64,000 nucleotides of DNA from the NCBI GenBank assembly GCA_016802295.1, contig JAESIW010000154.1:62001-126000 (forward strand), given 5' to 3'. The notes under the pieces were generated by a model that searched no databases, was not told the origin of the DNA, and saw nothing but the letters and a program-made list of their open reading frames with translations. This DNA is from Brachionus rotundiformis (Eukaryota; Rotifera; Eurotatoria; Ploima; Brachionidae). The translations under genes and the position numbers were made by a program. The stretch's first letter is position 1. Each line of letters starts with the position of its first letter. Positions 1 to 11,430 of this stretch are shown piece after piece.

Positions 1-78
1 TTTAATTTGGGTGTATAGCTTAAGCTTTGAAAAAAAATCATATGAACTTGAAATATTTTGTGGAAAAATCTAATAGAG

Positions 79-963
79 ATGTCATTAGCATTAGCTTTTA
101 AAACTATCATTTCAACTCAAAATTTGGGGACTAAACTTGCCCTTCCTTCAATATCAATCTTTTCTAAGAGATTACAATCCTCTCAATACACAAACATTCT
201 AACTGATGTAAAAGGTCAAAATAAAGACATTGGTTTCATTCAGTTGAACCGCCCGAAAGCATTTAACGCTTTAAATGCAGATTTGATGTCAGAGCTTGAA
301 CAGGCAGTAAAAAAGTTTGATTCTGATCCAACAATTGGTTGCATGATCTTAACTGGATCTAACCGTGCATTTGCTGCTGGTGCCGACATTAAAGAAATGC
401 AAAGCAAATCATTTAGTGAGGTTTGTAAAGGAAATTTTTTATCAAATTGGACTGCTTTAGCAGAATCTAAAACTCCGATAATCGCTGCAGTTAACGGTTT
501 TGCTCTTGGCGGTGGTTGTGAAATTGCTATGATGTGTGATATAATACTTGCAGGAGAAAAAGCTGAATTTGGCCAGCCAGAAATTGTAATAGGAACTATA
601 CCTGGAGCTGGAGGTACCCAACGTTTGACTCGTGTGGTTGGTAAATCAAAAGCGATGGAAATGGTATTAACAGGAGACAGAATTTCAGCCAAAGATGCCC
701 AATTATATGGTTTGGTATCAGCGGTTCACCCTGTTGAATCTTTAGTTGAAGAGGCAATCAAACTCGCTGAGAGAATTACTAGACACTCAAAGCTTTCAGT
801 TCAATTAGCTAAAGAAGCTGTTAATTCGGCTTACGAAACAACTTTAGCTCAAGGCATAAACCATGAAAGACGGTTATTCCATGCAACATTTGCTACAAAT
901 GATAGAAAAGAAGGTATGACTGCTTTTGTGGAAAAAAGAAAACCAATTTTTTCTGATTCATAA
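79..963 (+). CDS. ECHS1: Enoyl-CoA hydratase, mitochondrial (short-chain)
   Basis: Single-exon gene of 294 codons. It hydrates trans-2-enoyl-CoA to 3-hydroxyacyl-CoA in the second step of mitochondrial beta-oxidation. The crotonase fold is clear: the oxyanion-hole region AFAAGADIKEM lies at about residues 98-108, GFALGGGCE carries the first catalytic Glu (E148), and GQPEI the second (E168), followed by IGTIPGAGGTQRL. The spacing of the two glutamates equals that of the animal enzymes. The first about 35 residues are basic and hydroxylated without acids, which suits a mitochondrial presequence. I chose the ATG at 79; the frame is open to 58 but only from a TTG. AATAAA-like signals follow the stop within about 40 bp. 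TRAPPC4 starts only 145 bp downstream on the same strand. The family call is very secure. Confidence 0.95.
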   Translation: MSLALAFKTIISTQNLGTKLALPSISIFSKRLQSSQYTNILTDVKGQNKDIGFIQLNRPKAFNALNADLMSELEQAVKKFDSDPTIGCMILTGSNRAFAAGADIKEMQSKSFSEVCKGNFLSNWTALAESKTPIIAAVNGFALGGGCEIAMMCDIILAGEKAEFGQPEIVIGTIPGAGGTQRLTRVVGKSKAMEMVLTGDRISAKDAQLYGLVSAVHPVESLVEEAIKLAERITRHSKLSVQLAKEAVNSAYETTLAQGINHERRLFHATFATNDRKEGMTAFVEKRKPIFSDS

Positions 964-1108
964 AATGTTAGCTGAAAATTTTTTATTCTTAATAAATAAA
1001 ACTTTCAATTAAAGCTTTTAATTCAATTTAAAGATGAAAAGTACTTGAAAATGCTTTTTGATTTTTCTAATAACTTAGGATATTAGATAAATATTATATT
1101 ATCGTAGA

Positions 1109-1768
1109 ATGGCAATATATTCGTTTTTTATATTAAATAAAAATGCTGGCATGGTTTATTCACGAGAATTCGCAAATGTAAAAATTGAATCAGAAAGAGC
1201 TTACAACTATCCACTCGAAATAAAATTGGATAAATTAGGATGTGTAAAATTTGGAGCGAGAGATCCAATTAAAGTTGGACACGTACTAATATCAGTAAAT
1301 GGTCAAGATGTTTATTTTGATAAAATGGATAAAAATCGTCTAAAAATAAAAGATTTGAAAGGAGCAGAAGATGTTTTTGAGTATCTAAATAATCAATCTA
1401 ACTATCCTGTTCAATTAAAATTTGGAAGAGCTCCTTTGTCAACTAACGATAAGCTTGTTTTGACTGGACGTTTTTTTGGACTATATTCACTTGCTTGGCA
1501 ATTGTCACCAGTTGCTCATTCTTCTGGTATAGAACAGATTGAAACTGATCAAAATCGACTTTTTTGTTTTCATACAATTACTGGTTTTAAATTTATTGTC
1601 ATTACAGACTCAAGACAGCAAAACGTTGAACATTTTTTAAAAAAGACTTATGAAATATTTTCTGATTACGCTTTAAAAAATCCATTTTATTTAAACGATC
1701 AACCTATTAAATCAGATTTATTTGATATTCACATACAACTGGCATTAGAAAATATAGATCGTTTATAA
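1109..1768 (+). CDS. TRAPPC4: Trafficking protein particle complex subunit 4 (synbindin/Trs23)
   Basis: Single-exon gene of 219 codons, the same length as the human subunit. TRAPPC4 is a longin-fold core subunit of TRAPP complexes, which act as exchange factors for Rab1/Ypt1 in ER-Golgi tethering. The N-terminus MAIYSFFILNKNAGMVYSRE is the typical first longin strand. Residues about 35-112 form the PDZ-like insertion found in animal synbindins (VGHVLISVNGQDV, then YPVQLKFGR). The C-terminal longin half is strongly conserved: QLSPVAHSSGIEQIETD, TGFKFIVITDSRQ, YEIFSDYALKNPFY. The ATG is preceded directly by TATCGTAG, a possible 3' splice site one base before the start. This leaves open a 5' leader intron or trans-splicing; nothing else decides it. 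Confidence 0.95.
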   Translation: MAIYSFFILNKNAGMVYSREFANVKIESERAYNYPLEIKLDKLGCVKFGARDPIKVGHVLISVNGQDVYFDKMDKNRLKIKDLKGAEDVFEYLNNQSNYPVQLKFGRAPLSTNDKLVLTGRFFGLYSLAWQLSPVAHSSGIEQIETDQNRLFCFHTITGFKFIVITDSRQQNVEHFLKKTYEIFSDYALKNPFYLNDQPIKSDLFDIHIQLALENIDRL

Positions 1769-2281
1769 AATTGTTTGATTTAAAAATTTGAGTTTGTAAG
1801 ATAGAAAACATAAAGAAAATTTGATATTGATTTAGAACTTATACTAAATTATTTGATTAAATTTAAGAAAATATCTTTTAAGCTCTATATTATTTTTGTT
1901 TAGTTTCATATTGTTCATATTCCAATAAAATTTATTTAATTAAAAACTTTTTAATGATTTAAATTAATATAATATGAAATGTAAACCATCAAATTTGATC
2001 AATTTTATTTTCATAATATTTTTATGATCATTGATAAGTCTCGCAATTATTTGAATCAAATACTTGAAAAAAATCCCTAAGGAACACTTTTCATTCTGAC
2101 TCGACTATTTTATGGGACTATGTAAAACAAAATTTTTTTCGCTTCAAGACTTTATCCTAGTTATAAAGAAAATTTGTTAAGTATTTAATGCAAATTCTAA
2201 TTTTAATTCTCATAAAAATTTCAAATGCATATTTAACCTAAATAATTAATTTCAAAGAAAAATTTTAAAAAATTAGAAACA
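1769..2281 (+). other. Intergenic DNA between TRAPPC4 and COQ5
   Basis: About 510 bp of AT-rich sequence. I see no reading frame of substance and no repeat. It should hold the TRAPPC4 3' end and the COQ5 promoter, but no clear TATA box stands out from the AT background. Confidence 0.5.
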
Positions 2282-3197
2282 ATGTTGAAAATTTGCAAAA
2301 TAAATCTACGATCGTTTACTAATCGACATCATTTTCGATTTCTAAGTTCTAATTTAAATCATGATCAAGAAACCAATTTTGGTTTTAGTAAAGTAAAGTA
2401 TGACGATAAACAGACCAAAGTTAATGAGGTATTCAATAGTGTTGCTGAAAAATATGATTTGATGAATGATGCTATGAGTTTTGGTTTACATAGATTGTGG
2501 AAAAATCAACTTATTGAGGAAATTGATCCGAATCCTGGAATGAAGTTGATCGATGTAGCTGGAGGTACTGGGGACATCACATTTCGGTATCTAAGTTACT
2601 TAAAGAATCTCAATTCAGCTAATTTTGATATTTCAAATGAGCCATTAGTCACTGTATGTGATATAAATGAAAATATGCTAAATGTTGGTAAAGAAAGATC
2701 TATTGACATTAAATTTCATGACAAGATTATTTGGAAAGTTGGAAATGCTGAAAATTTAGCAGAAGAGAATGATAATACTTATGATGTATATACAATCGCT
2801 TTCGGAATTAGGAATTGTACAAATATAGAAAAAGTTGTTAAAGAAGCCTATAGAGTACTGAAGCCAGGAGGAAGATTTATGTGTCTTGAATTTAGTCAAA
2901 CAAACAATCCAGTATTTAAACGAATATACGATTTTTATTCGTTTCAAATGATACCTGTAATGGGATATATGATCGCTGGTGATTGGAATTCCTATCAATA
3001 TTTGGTTGAAAGCATAAGAGTTTTTCCAAGTCAAGTAATTTGATTAATCTTTCTTTATATGTTTAATCTCGTTGATTTAATTTTATCAATTTTAGGACGA
3101 ATTTGCATCATTAATTAGCGATTGCGGATTCAAATTAGTAAGTTATAAGAATTTGACAAATGGAGCTGTTGCGATTCATTCGGGATTCAAATTTTAA
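2282..3197 (+). CDS. COQ5: 2-methoxy-6-polyprenyl-1,4-benzoquinol methylase, mitochondrial
   Basis: Two exons, 2282..3034 and 3096..3197, joined in phase 0 across a 61-bp intron (CAA|GTAATT ... TTTTAG|GAC), giving 284 residues. COQ5 is the SAM-dependent C-methyltransferase of ubiquinone synthesis on the matrix face of the inner membrane. The UbiE/COQ5 signature is complete: VNEVFNSVAEKYDLMNDAMSFGLHR, SAM motif I LIDVAGGTGDITFR, the acidic VTVCDINENML, YTIAFGIRNCTN, and RVLKPGGRFMCLEFS. The C-terminus encoded by exon 2 (DEFASLISDCGF, then AIHSGFKF) closes the family pattern exactly, which confirms the splice. The first about 25 residues are basic and fit a mitochondrial presequence. Reading without splicing would stop early after VFPSQVI. 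Confidence 0.94.
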
Positions 3198-3316
3198 AAT
3201 TCAGTTTTTTCAAATAAACTTTTCTAATAATTCTTCTGTCTTATTTAAATTAAACGTATAATTACGTTTCACGATAAAAATTAAAAAATTAATTATATTT
3301 ATGAATAGAAAGATAA

Positions 3317-4410
3317 ATGTCTCGACCTGAGCATACCGGACCACCAGAACTTGTAATTTTTAATTTAAATATCAAAAAGAAATTTTCTAATAATTTATTT
3401 TAGTTTTATAATGAAAAAGAAGCCAAAAAATATACCGCAAAGTAAAATTAATATTTTAGAGAATTTTAATTATTTTAAAGAAAATTTTAGTAATCATATT
3501 ATTGAAGTTCAGACAAAGCTTGCCGAAAGGGCATTAGAACTTCTAGCACTTCCTGATGATCAGCCATGTTTTTTATTGGATATAGGCTGTGGGTCAGGAC
3601 TAAGTGGTCAGTGTTTATCCGACAATGGCCATTATTGGACTGGTTTAGACATCAGTTCATCTATGCTTGGTAAAATGATTTTATTTTATTTATTTTTAAT
3701 TTCACGCCTATATATATATATTAATCTTAAGATGTTGCTATTGAATCAGAAGTAGAAGGCGATCTAATATTAAGTGATATGGGTCAAGGAATTCCATTTA
3801 AAGCAGGAAGTTTTGATGGGGCAATAAGTATCTCTGCGATACAATGGCTTTGCAATGTAGACAAAAAATCTCATAACCCAATAAAAAGATTAAACAAATT
3901 CTTTACAACTTTGTACGCTGTATTAGCTCGAGGAAGTCGAGCAGTTTTCCAATTATATCCTGAAACGCCAGAACAACTTGAATTAATAACCCAACAAGCC
4001 ATGAAAGCAGGCTTTACAGGAGGCGTTATTGTTGATTATCCAAATAGTACAAAAGCAAAAAAGTAAAATTTAAAACCAAATTTTTTCATAGAAGATTTTA
4101 AAAAAATCTTAAGGATTTTTCTATGTTTGTTTTCTGGACCTTCGAATCAGCCATTGCCAAAGGGTTTGACTGGTAATGAAATTGAACAAAATAATCAAGT
4201 TAAATTTGAATCAAAACGAGAAAAATTCAAAGGAAAAGTTTTAAAAAAGGGTAGGCAATGGATACTTGATAAAAAAGAAAGACAGCGAAGACAAGGAAAG
4301 TATGTTTTTTTGATTTTTTTATTTTAATTTATCTTAATTTATTCTAAATTACAAGGGAAGTTCGTCATGATACAAAATATACTGGCAGAAAAAGACCGAT
4401 GTCATTTTAA
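3317..4410 (+). CDS. BUD23: 18S rRNA (guanine-N7)-methyltransferase BUD23
   Basis: Six exons: 3317..3352, 3404..3441, 3491..3669, 3732..4062, 4114..4299, 4356..4410; total 274 residues. All introns are tiny (49-62 bp) with GT-AG ends, and phases agree at every join. With TRMT112, BUD23 methylates a guanine of 18S rRNA during 40S assembly. The order fits the family from end to end: MSRPEHTGPPEL, the SAM motif LLDIGCGSGLSG, GHYWTGLDISSSML, GDLILSDMGQGIPFKAGSFDG, ISAIQWLCN, RGSRAVFQLYPE, and a basic tail ending YTGRKRPMSF. Exon 2 plus exon 3 reads KKYTANNHIIEVQTKLAERALELL only if the 49-bp intron is removed; read through, it hits stops. The first exon is just 12 codons. Confidence 0.93.
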
Positions 4411-5052
4411 ATAAAATAAATATTTAAATAAAATATATAAATCAATTAAATTTTTGGACTAAAATTAAATCAAAAATTCTTGATTACTCATAGGTTATTT
4501 TTAAATAATGATACCAAACTCAGCCGAAAGCAAGAAATATTTCTATATTTTTGCAATTTATTTAAGTAGTGTTTGATCCGTATAATTAATTATGAATAAT
4601 GATCTTTCGATCGTTTGAGAAAATTGTCACAAGTGTTTCAAAAATAATTTATTTTTAGGAAAATTCTTAGATTTAAGTAACTTATTTTATTATCTTAATA
4701 AGAATCTATTGTAAAATTACAATTTGATTTTTATTATTTGGATCAACAAAGCTTTTGTGATTCAGGATTTCTGAATTATTAAGCATTTTTAAATGGGGTA
4801 ACAACTTGAACGCAAAACAAATATTAATTTTTCTATGCAAAATCGTCATTCACAATATAAAATTAGCATCCAAATTCAAGCATCCTAAACTGGATTTTCT
4901 TTTTTCTTATATTAACTTTATTTCTAAGATTTTGATTTTATCTCCATTTAAATATTTTCAAAAAAATCGATAGTGATATTTTCAAGATTCGGTTTAGTCT
5001 TAAAATCAACTCAAAGCAAAAGCTTATTGATAACTAGTACTAGAAATAAAAA
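4411..5052 (+). other. Intergenic DNA between BUD23 and PCBD
   Basis: About 640 bp of AT-rich DNA. AATAAA-like signals close to the BUD23 stop (about 4410-4430) can serve its 3' end. I see no coding exon that clearly joins the PCBD gene downstream. Confidence 0.45.
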
Positions 5053-5479
5053 AATGGTTATTTTTTTTAATAATTATTTTATTTGATTCTTTAATTTTTT
5101 TAACCTTAAAAGAGTGCAATTAATCGAGAAAAACTCGACGATTCACAACGAGAAAAAACAGTGAAGCCTTTGTTGGCTCAAGGATGGATGATTACTGTTA
5201 ATAGAGATGCTCTTTACAAAGAATTTCTGTTTAAGGATTTCAATCAAGCTTTTGGTTTTATGTCTCAAATAGCCCTTTTTGCTGAAAAATATGACCATCA
5301 TCCAGAATGGTTTAACGTTTACAACAAGGTTTATTTGGTTTGATGAATTTAATAATTTTTTAAATTTAAATTATTTATTTTAGGTCCAAATAACATTAAG
5401 TACTCATACTTGCAATGGAATTAGTGAATTAGATACATTAATGGCTTCATTTGCTGAATCAATTTCCAAAAAAAATTAA
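5053..5479 (+). CDS. PCBD: Pterin-4a-carbinolamine dehydratase (DCoH/PCBD)
   Basis: The two main exons are 5113..5328 and 5384..5479 (AAC AAG|GTTTAT ... TTTTAG|GTC). The enzyme dehydrates 4a-hydroxytetrahydrobiopterin so that BH4 can be recycled after aromatic amino-acid hydroxylation; animal members can also bind HNF1-type factors. The family core is unmistakable: KDFNQAFGFMSQIALFAEK, then YDHHPEWFNVYNK with the catalytic HHPEW histidines, and VQITLSTHTCNGISELD. The start is uncertain. The frame is open upstream to SAINREKLDD with a 3' splice site (TTAAAAG) just before it. Joining the ATG at 5053-5055 (donor ATG|GTTATT, weak) gives exactly 104 residues, the usual size, with a one-codon first exon. 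A longer upstream exon remains possible. Confidence 0.85.
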
Positions 5480-6329
5480 TTTTTAACAAAATTTAATAGT
5501 TTTTGTGATAATAATAAACTTAATTAATTTAGTAAATTCTTTAAAAGAATTCTCCCTAAAAACATTCTTTTAATTGTAAAATCGAAAATTATTCTGCATA
5601 TTGATCGATAGAGATCTATTACGACTTTGGGTAACATCTAATTCTTCGTTTAACACTGAGACGCTTTTATCCGTTATACATGAGAACATTTAAAAAAAAA
5701 AATTAATCAAAATTAATCTCTTTAAGTTATTTTCATAATTGAAGATATCACTTTAAATAAACGAATAAATTTTGAATAAATAAATTAGATTTTAAAATTA
5801 AATTTTTTTAAAAAGATTTTAATTATTCAATTAGATTGAAGGATTCCTCGGTTTAATTAAAAATCGTTTTTGTCTAAAGACAAAGATAAAGGATCACTAA
5901 TTTCTTTAAAGATAAATTTTTATTGTTTCATGTAGAAACCTTGCATGATTGTTTTATTTTACATTTAACTGAATTTAGAACTAAAATTGACAGAGCTTTA
6001 TTCAATATAAAATATAGTTAGAAGATAATTTTAGATATTTAAAATATAAAATGTATTTCATTTATTTTATTTGATTTTAAAAAAATTTCAAAAATTTATA
6101 TTCTTTTAATAACAAATAACAAATGCTGAACACACACAAAAAAGCAGTTATACCATAAGTTAAGTAAATCATTTAGTATTTAATAAAATAGGTTATATTT
6201 TCAGCAATTATAATGATTAAGTAAAAGGTCACTATAAAGTTTTATTTTCATTTTTCTAAAAAAAGACAAAAAAACTAAAATTTTTTTCATCATTTTCAAT
6301 GAACCTTTTTAAACGTCTTTAAATTATTT
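5480..6329 (+). other. Convergent intergenic DNA between PCBD and importin-5
   Basis: About 850 bp of AT-rich DNA between two genes that end toward each other. I see no coding sequence and no repeat. Confidence 0.5.
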
Positions 6330-9300
6330 TTATGTGCTCATGGTGAGCAATTTCTGCAAACATTCTTTCTGATCAGGACTTAATATGCTCACACAAGCTT
6401 GCATCATCGGTCCATTTGACTTAATAAAGAATATTAATAATAACAGTAAATTTATACAAATATTGTTTTCATATTTCTTACCTGTACATGCTTGCATATA
6501 TTAATCATGCGTTTTGCCACTATGTTTTCCATATCTATTCCTTCTCTCTGAATACAATCTACTATAACTTGAATTATTCGTGGTATATTACAATGGTTTA
6601 CTCCCAAAACAATTTCACTATTGGCCTCAACTTGATCGCACAAAAAGCCATAAGTGTGAGGTGTCTCTTCAATATCATCATATACAGGCAACCAGGAAAA
6701 CCAAGTAGGTAATAGCTGATCTACACTAATTGCTGAATTATTGTATTTCATTATTTTTGTCACTGCGCTAATAGCATTTTCTGTAGCTTGTATATTTTCA
6801 ACAGACCTGCTGTCTCGGTCATTTATAACTTGAATTAAAAAGGGAATCGCTGAAGCACATGCTTGAGCATATTGTACCCCACCAAACATGGCCATTACAC
6901 CACAGCCGTAGCTCGCAGCTTGTCTAATTTCAGGGGCTTCATCAACCAGTGACTCAACTAATCTCTTCAGAAAATGTTTCTGATAACCTATGGACGCTTC
7001 TCCGCAAAACTCGATTACATCATCCCAAACGCATAGAGCCCATTGACGGTCAGTAAACGGTCTTTCAGGAGCCATCAGAGCAGCATAATGAGGTACAAGT
7101 TGATTGAACGCATGAGAGAAATCAGTTTTGTATACTTTAAACAAAGAGTGAATAATGTCACTTATTTTAGATAAGATAAGTGCATCGAAGTCATCTTCGT
7201 CAAGTAGCTGATCCTCTGTTTCGTCATCATAGTCCTCATCCCGTCTCATTTCAAGTCTTTGCTGTTGTTTATTAAAATGTTCGGTTAAGTACTTATTCAA
7301 GACTTTAATCACTGTTAAAACTTGCTCTTGATTGAGAGCACGAGTTCCCATAAATTCAACACATTTAGCAAAGGAACGCATCAACTCAGCCAAAACCTCT
7401 TGTTCAGGTTCTGAATCAATGGCTTTAATCAAATCATTACAAATATAGCTCCACATTTCGCACACATATTGTTCTCCTCTTATTTTAGCACACTCTAATA
7501 AATGTGGCATGCTCTCAGCTGCAGCAGTTCGAACACCATCATGAAAATAAAATTTAAACAATGGTACCATCAATTTGGTTACTTCTTCTGTATATTGTGC
7601 AAAACCTTCTTTTAGTTCTTTGGCATAACAAACCAACATCGAACAAGCAGTGGCTTTTTCTTCAAGACCTGTGGTTTTAATTCCAAAACTTTGCTGATCT
7701 CCGATTGTAACAAATTGCCAATCTTCTTCATCAGATATTTCTTTGGCTTCTTCTTCGTCTACAACAGCTATTTCAGGCTTAAAGCTAGCTGTCTTCAGCA
7801 CAGGTCCCATTACAACAGGCAAATATTTTTCGAAATCTTTTCCCAGAATTTTACACATTCTTGCCCATGAACTAATCATATAGCTAATTTGTGGGTCTTC
7901 GTCTTCGAGGTTGTCAAAATTGGTCTGAGTTTGGAGCAATGTTTCCATAACGTCTTGACAATCTTGAAGAAATTTTTCCTTACCAACAGCTAGACCAATC
8001 AAACTAATGCATTCAATGGTCTTGCCTCTTAGTAATCTCAGATCTGATGTTGTAGCATTTTGGAATAAATATTTCAATTTTGGCATAAATTTGTCATAAT
8101 ATTGATCAAATTTTTCTTCAACTGTATCTGCAACAGCTGCAATTGTGGTCACTATTTGTTCAAGAACTAATTTGCGCTTGTGATTGACTAACTCTAGTAC
8201 TTTTTTGTCCAAAACTTCGTGTAATTTGGACAATATTTTGTCCAAATAAGTCAAAAGGATATTTTTTGGCGAGTCTTCGGCAAAATTTACTAACGCTGCG
8301 CCACCGTGTGCTTGAACTCGCGGATTTTGCTCATCATCCAAAATCATCAAAAGTCCAGGCACCACTTTAGAGTGATATTTTTTCTCAAAACTAGGCGCAA
8401 AGTCAGTAGCCATTTGACCAAGACAATTACATGCTGCATATCGTACTCTTGGATGCGCATCGGTCAAAAATCCCACAATTCCATCAACCATTTGGTCCAA
8501 ATATGTTTCCATTTGTTTGTGTGCTCCTTCAGCCGTAGAAGACAATGTCATTAAGCCAGCGTATCTGTATCTCCAGTCCGGATTTGCAAGCATTTGATTT
8601 ACATTGGTCAGAATGTGTGGCAACATAGTTTTTCCGCCGAGAGCGCAAGCCAAACGATCCATAGCGCTCTCTCCGGTAATCGGATTACTTTCCTCGTCTT
8701 CGTCTTCTATTTCGTCCTGTACAGACCATTCTGGGTCATCTTCTAAATCGACCATCATGGCCAGTATCTGAGGTACTATCAGCGGTATGTATTTACCAGC
8801 ATTTTTGCGGATCATTCCGCTTGCATTTTCGGCAAGTGTTACAAGAACTTCCAGAGCCAAATGCTTACGACTAGTGCTTTCATTGTGCATGAGAATGTTT
8901 ATGCAAAGCTCAAACACTTGATCTAATACTGCTTTTAGAAATTTAGGAGCTATTTCGGCTATTTCAATTAGACATTTCTGTAATTCCTCATTGTCTGTAT
9001 TGTCATTGGCACTATCTTGGACATTTTTTAGAAGTAATGGTAAACAATCGCGGAACATCATGATTGTTTGAAGTTCATTTTCATGATTCTTTAAAAATGA
9101 AGTAATCGCTTTTACAGCCAAATAGCTGATATTTTTGTTCGTATCGGACAGTGACTGAAATAATAAATTGTGAATTACTTGAATATAATGTTGTTCTTGG
9201 TTTCCGAAAATACCCGGAAAACTGGTAAAAATGTTCAATGCACTCTCTTTTAAATTAATGTCTGTACTGTTGCTTAACTCGAACAAAAATTGCAGAACTT

Positions 9301-9682
9301 CTGGCCACTTGTTGTTTCCGTTGTCATCGATTAGAAATCTAGCAAGTTCGGCAATGACGTCGGTGATTTTTTTGCGTATCGACTGATCGGCCTCTTGTTG
9401 AACCGCATTAAGTAACTCACTCTTCAGTGTGTTGTGGATTTGTTCGTTTAAACTTGACCAGTTCTCATCAACTGATGTTGATATAAGGCGTCTTAGCATA
9501 ACCAGAGAAAGTGTTCTGGATGCCACGACAAGTCCGTTATTTCTCATGCATTTGACTAAATAAACTAGTTTGTGCTCGAATGGAATCTGACCGTATGTTG
9601 TCTCGGCCTGTTGACGAACATTATTATCTAGCGACATTAAATTGTCGAGTAACTGACAAAATTGCTGTTCTTCAGATGCCAT
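6330..9682 (-). CDS. IPO5: Importin-5 (karyopherin beta-3, RanBP5)
   Basis: Two exons on the - strand: 9682..6482 and 6419..6330, joined in phase 0 (CAG|GTAAGA ... ATTAAG|TCA), giving 1096 residues, the usual length. Importin-5 is a Ran-dependent import receptor that carries ribosomal proteins, histones and other basic cargo through nuclear pores. The whole chain is a HEAT-repeat solenoid. Recognisable landmarks are LVKCMRNN near the N-terminus, WRYRYAGLMTLSSTAEG, DAHPRVRYAACNCLGQMATDFAP, an acidic stretch EIEDEDEE before SAMDRLACALGGKT (about residues 325-350), and VRTAAAESMPHLLECA. Exon 2 supplies the C-terminus ACVSILSPDQKECLQKLL, which matches the family; unspliced reading would give an unrelated tail. 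Only one intron in over 3 kb is notable. Confidence 0.96.
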
Positions 9683-10367
9683 ATTAATTAAAAATTATTT
9701 CCGAGTCGAAATTTTGTTCAAAATCTATAATCAAAGTAAGACCAAAAATGAATATTTTTATTTAAGGTGATTTAATTGAGTTGCATGCAAATTTAAGCCG
9801 AAGAAAGTGGTGAATGTATAAGGAGAAAAATGAAGAATTAAATTTTGCGTTCAAATTTTTTATGTTGCAATTGCTTCACGTGTTTGTTTGATGCTTTAAA
9901 GTTAAGTTTTTTTTCAATCTTTGCAAGTACTCTATGGCAAAGGACTTATTGTGTCTTGTGTCTGGTTGAAAAAAAAAGTAAATTTTTAGCTTTTATTTGT
10001 GCTCTTGCAATTATAGAACCATTAAGTAATTTTCAAAATTAAGTTTAAATACGTAGTTGATTGAACATTATTTTATAATATGATAAAAAAAATTATCTAT
10101 TTTAGATTAAAATTTTAAAAATTTAAATTATCATTTAATTATTGATTAATATAAAATAAATTAAAAAAAAGTTTAAAAATTTGATTTTTATGTTTGTTGA
10201 ATGGAAAAAAATTATAAATACATTTAATTTATAATATTAATAGAAAAAATTTTAATTGACAAAATTTTACAATTTTTAGGTAAATTAGCATAATCAGAGT
10301 TAGGATATTTAAAATTTTTTTCATCAATTTATAGTTTTTTTTTGAATTTTTACTGATTTTATAATAT
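9683..10367 (-). other. Importin-5 upstream region and AT-rich intergenic DNA
   Basis: The roughly 300 bp next to the importin-5 ATG are less AT-rich than what follows and probably hold its 5' leader and promoter. A 65-codon frame on the + strand at 9845 starts with TTG and has no coding character, so it is not called. Confidence 0.4.
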
Positions 10368-10422
10368 TTCTAAAATTTTATAAGAAAATGATATATTTGT
10401 CTTAATGAAATTAAATAATTGT
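10368..10422 (+). repeat. 55-bp direct repeat, copy 1
   Basis: This 55-bp segment, beginning TTCTAAAATTTTATAAG and ending AAATTAAATAATTGT, is repeated without any mismatch I can find at 11431..11485. The two copies lie in the same orientation, 1063 bp apart start to start, inside gene-free DNA. A perfect match of this length is not expected by chance even in AT-rich DNA. Confidence 0.85.
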
Positions 10423-11110
10423 TAAATTATTTAATAATAATACAAATTTAATCGTTAAATATAGAATATAGAATTCGAATAAAAAAATGTTTTATCTTAA
10501 TAAAGCAAATTTTCATCGTGTTGTTTTTCAATTAAATATGCATTACAAATTTTAACGTCTTTGTTTTCAATATAAGTTAATTTAGGAAGGTTAGGAATAT
10601 TTTGAACTTGAAAATATAAAATTCAATTTCTATTAGATGTATTATAATCACTACTGTTATACAAAAATTTTTGGAGATAAATTTTAAAGTGTATTTTTTG
10701 ATTTATCAGTAAAGTGAATAGCAATATTACTTACAAAATTCAATTAACAATTAACATATTACTAAGTATTAAAAAATTGTTATTAACACAACCATATGAA
10801 TTTATTCATTAATCTTGTGACTTATCTCTTTTAAACTATTTATTCATTAAAGTATTCTTAATAGTACTTTGATTGTACAAAAGGTTTTTAAGTGATTTTA
10901 ACTAAATTGAATTCGAATTTTTTTCTTGATGATAAAATTACGATGAATTTATTAGTTTTGTTAAAATTTTAAACTTGTTGTATTTAATTAGAATAAAATG
11001 ACTGTATTTATTCATTTTGCCAAATTAAGTTAAATGAAAAAATAAATTTTGTTTAAAATTATCATTGATATTGGAGCTATTTAAGCATCAAGATTAAAAT
11101 TAGTTCATAA

Positions 11111-11138
11111 CATAATATTGAGTACAGTCAATATTATG
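11111..11138 (+). repeat. Perfect inverted repeat, 11-bp arms
   Basis: Arms CATAATATTGA and TCAATATTATG are exact reverse complements around the six-base loop GTACAG. The octamer GTACAGTC also occurs twice in direct orientation here (11122..11129 and 11138..11145). The structure could form a hairpin or bind a dimeric factor; function is unknown. Confidence 0.7.
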
Positions 11139-11204
11139 TACAGTCCTAGAAAATAACTTGTTACATCCCATCATGTGATATCATTTGGTATCCGATGATG
11201 TGAT

Positions 11205-11224
11205 CTGATATTAACTAATATCAG
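11205..11224 (+). repeat. Perfect inverted repeat, 9-bp arms
   Basis: CTGATATTA and TAATATCAG form a near-perfect palindrome with a two-base centre. It lies about 70 bp from the longer inverted repeat at 11111 and close to two GATGTGAT/CATGTGAT motifs (11170-11205), so palindromes cluster here. Confidence 0.6.
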
Positions 11225-11430
11225 TTATTAGCTGAAATCAGTGTATTTAAGTTTAAGTGTTTTTTCTTTAAATAATTACTAAATTAATCAGTATTAATTC
11301 CTAAATAAGAAAATATTCATATTTTTCAATATGTTTAATTTGTCTTTTTTAATTTGATTGAAATTTAAATTGTTTAAAATATTTGTAGTAATAATTTTAA
11401 AATTATTTGCTCTTATCTATCTTAGAATCG

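Noticed and set aside
240..692. 150-codon frame on the - strand inside ECHS1
   Set aside because: Antisense shadow of a well-conserved enzyme; no family features of its own.
9845..10042. 65-codon frame on the + strand upstream of importin-5
   Set aside because: Starts with TTG and lies where the importin-5 leader and promoter should be; Cys/Phe-rich content looks random.
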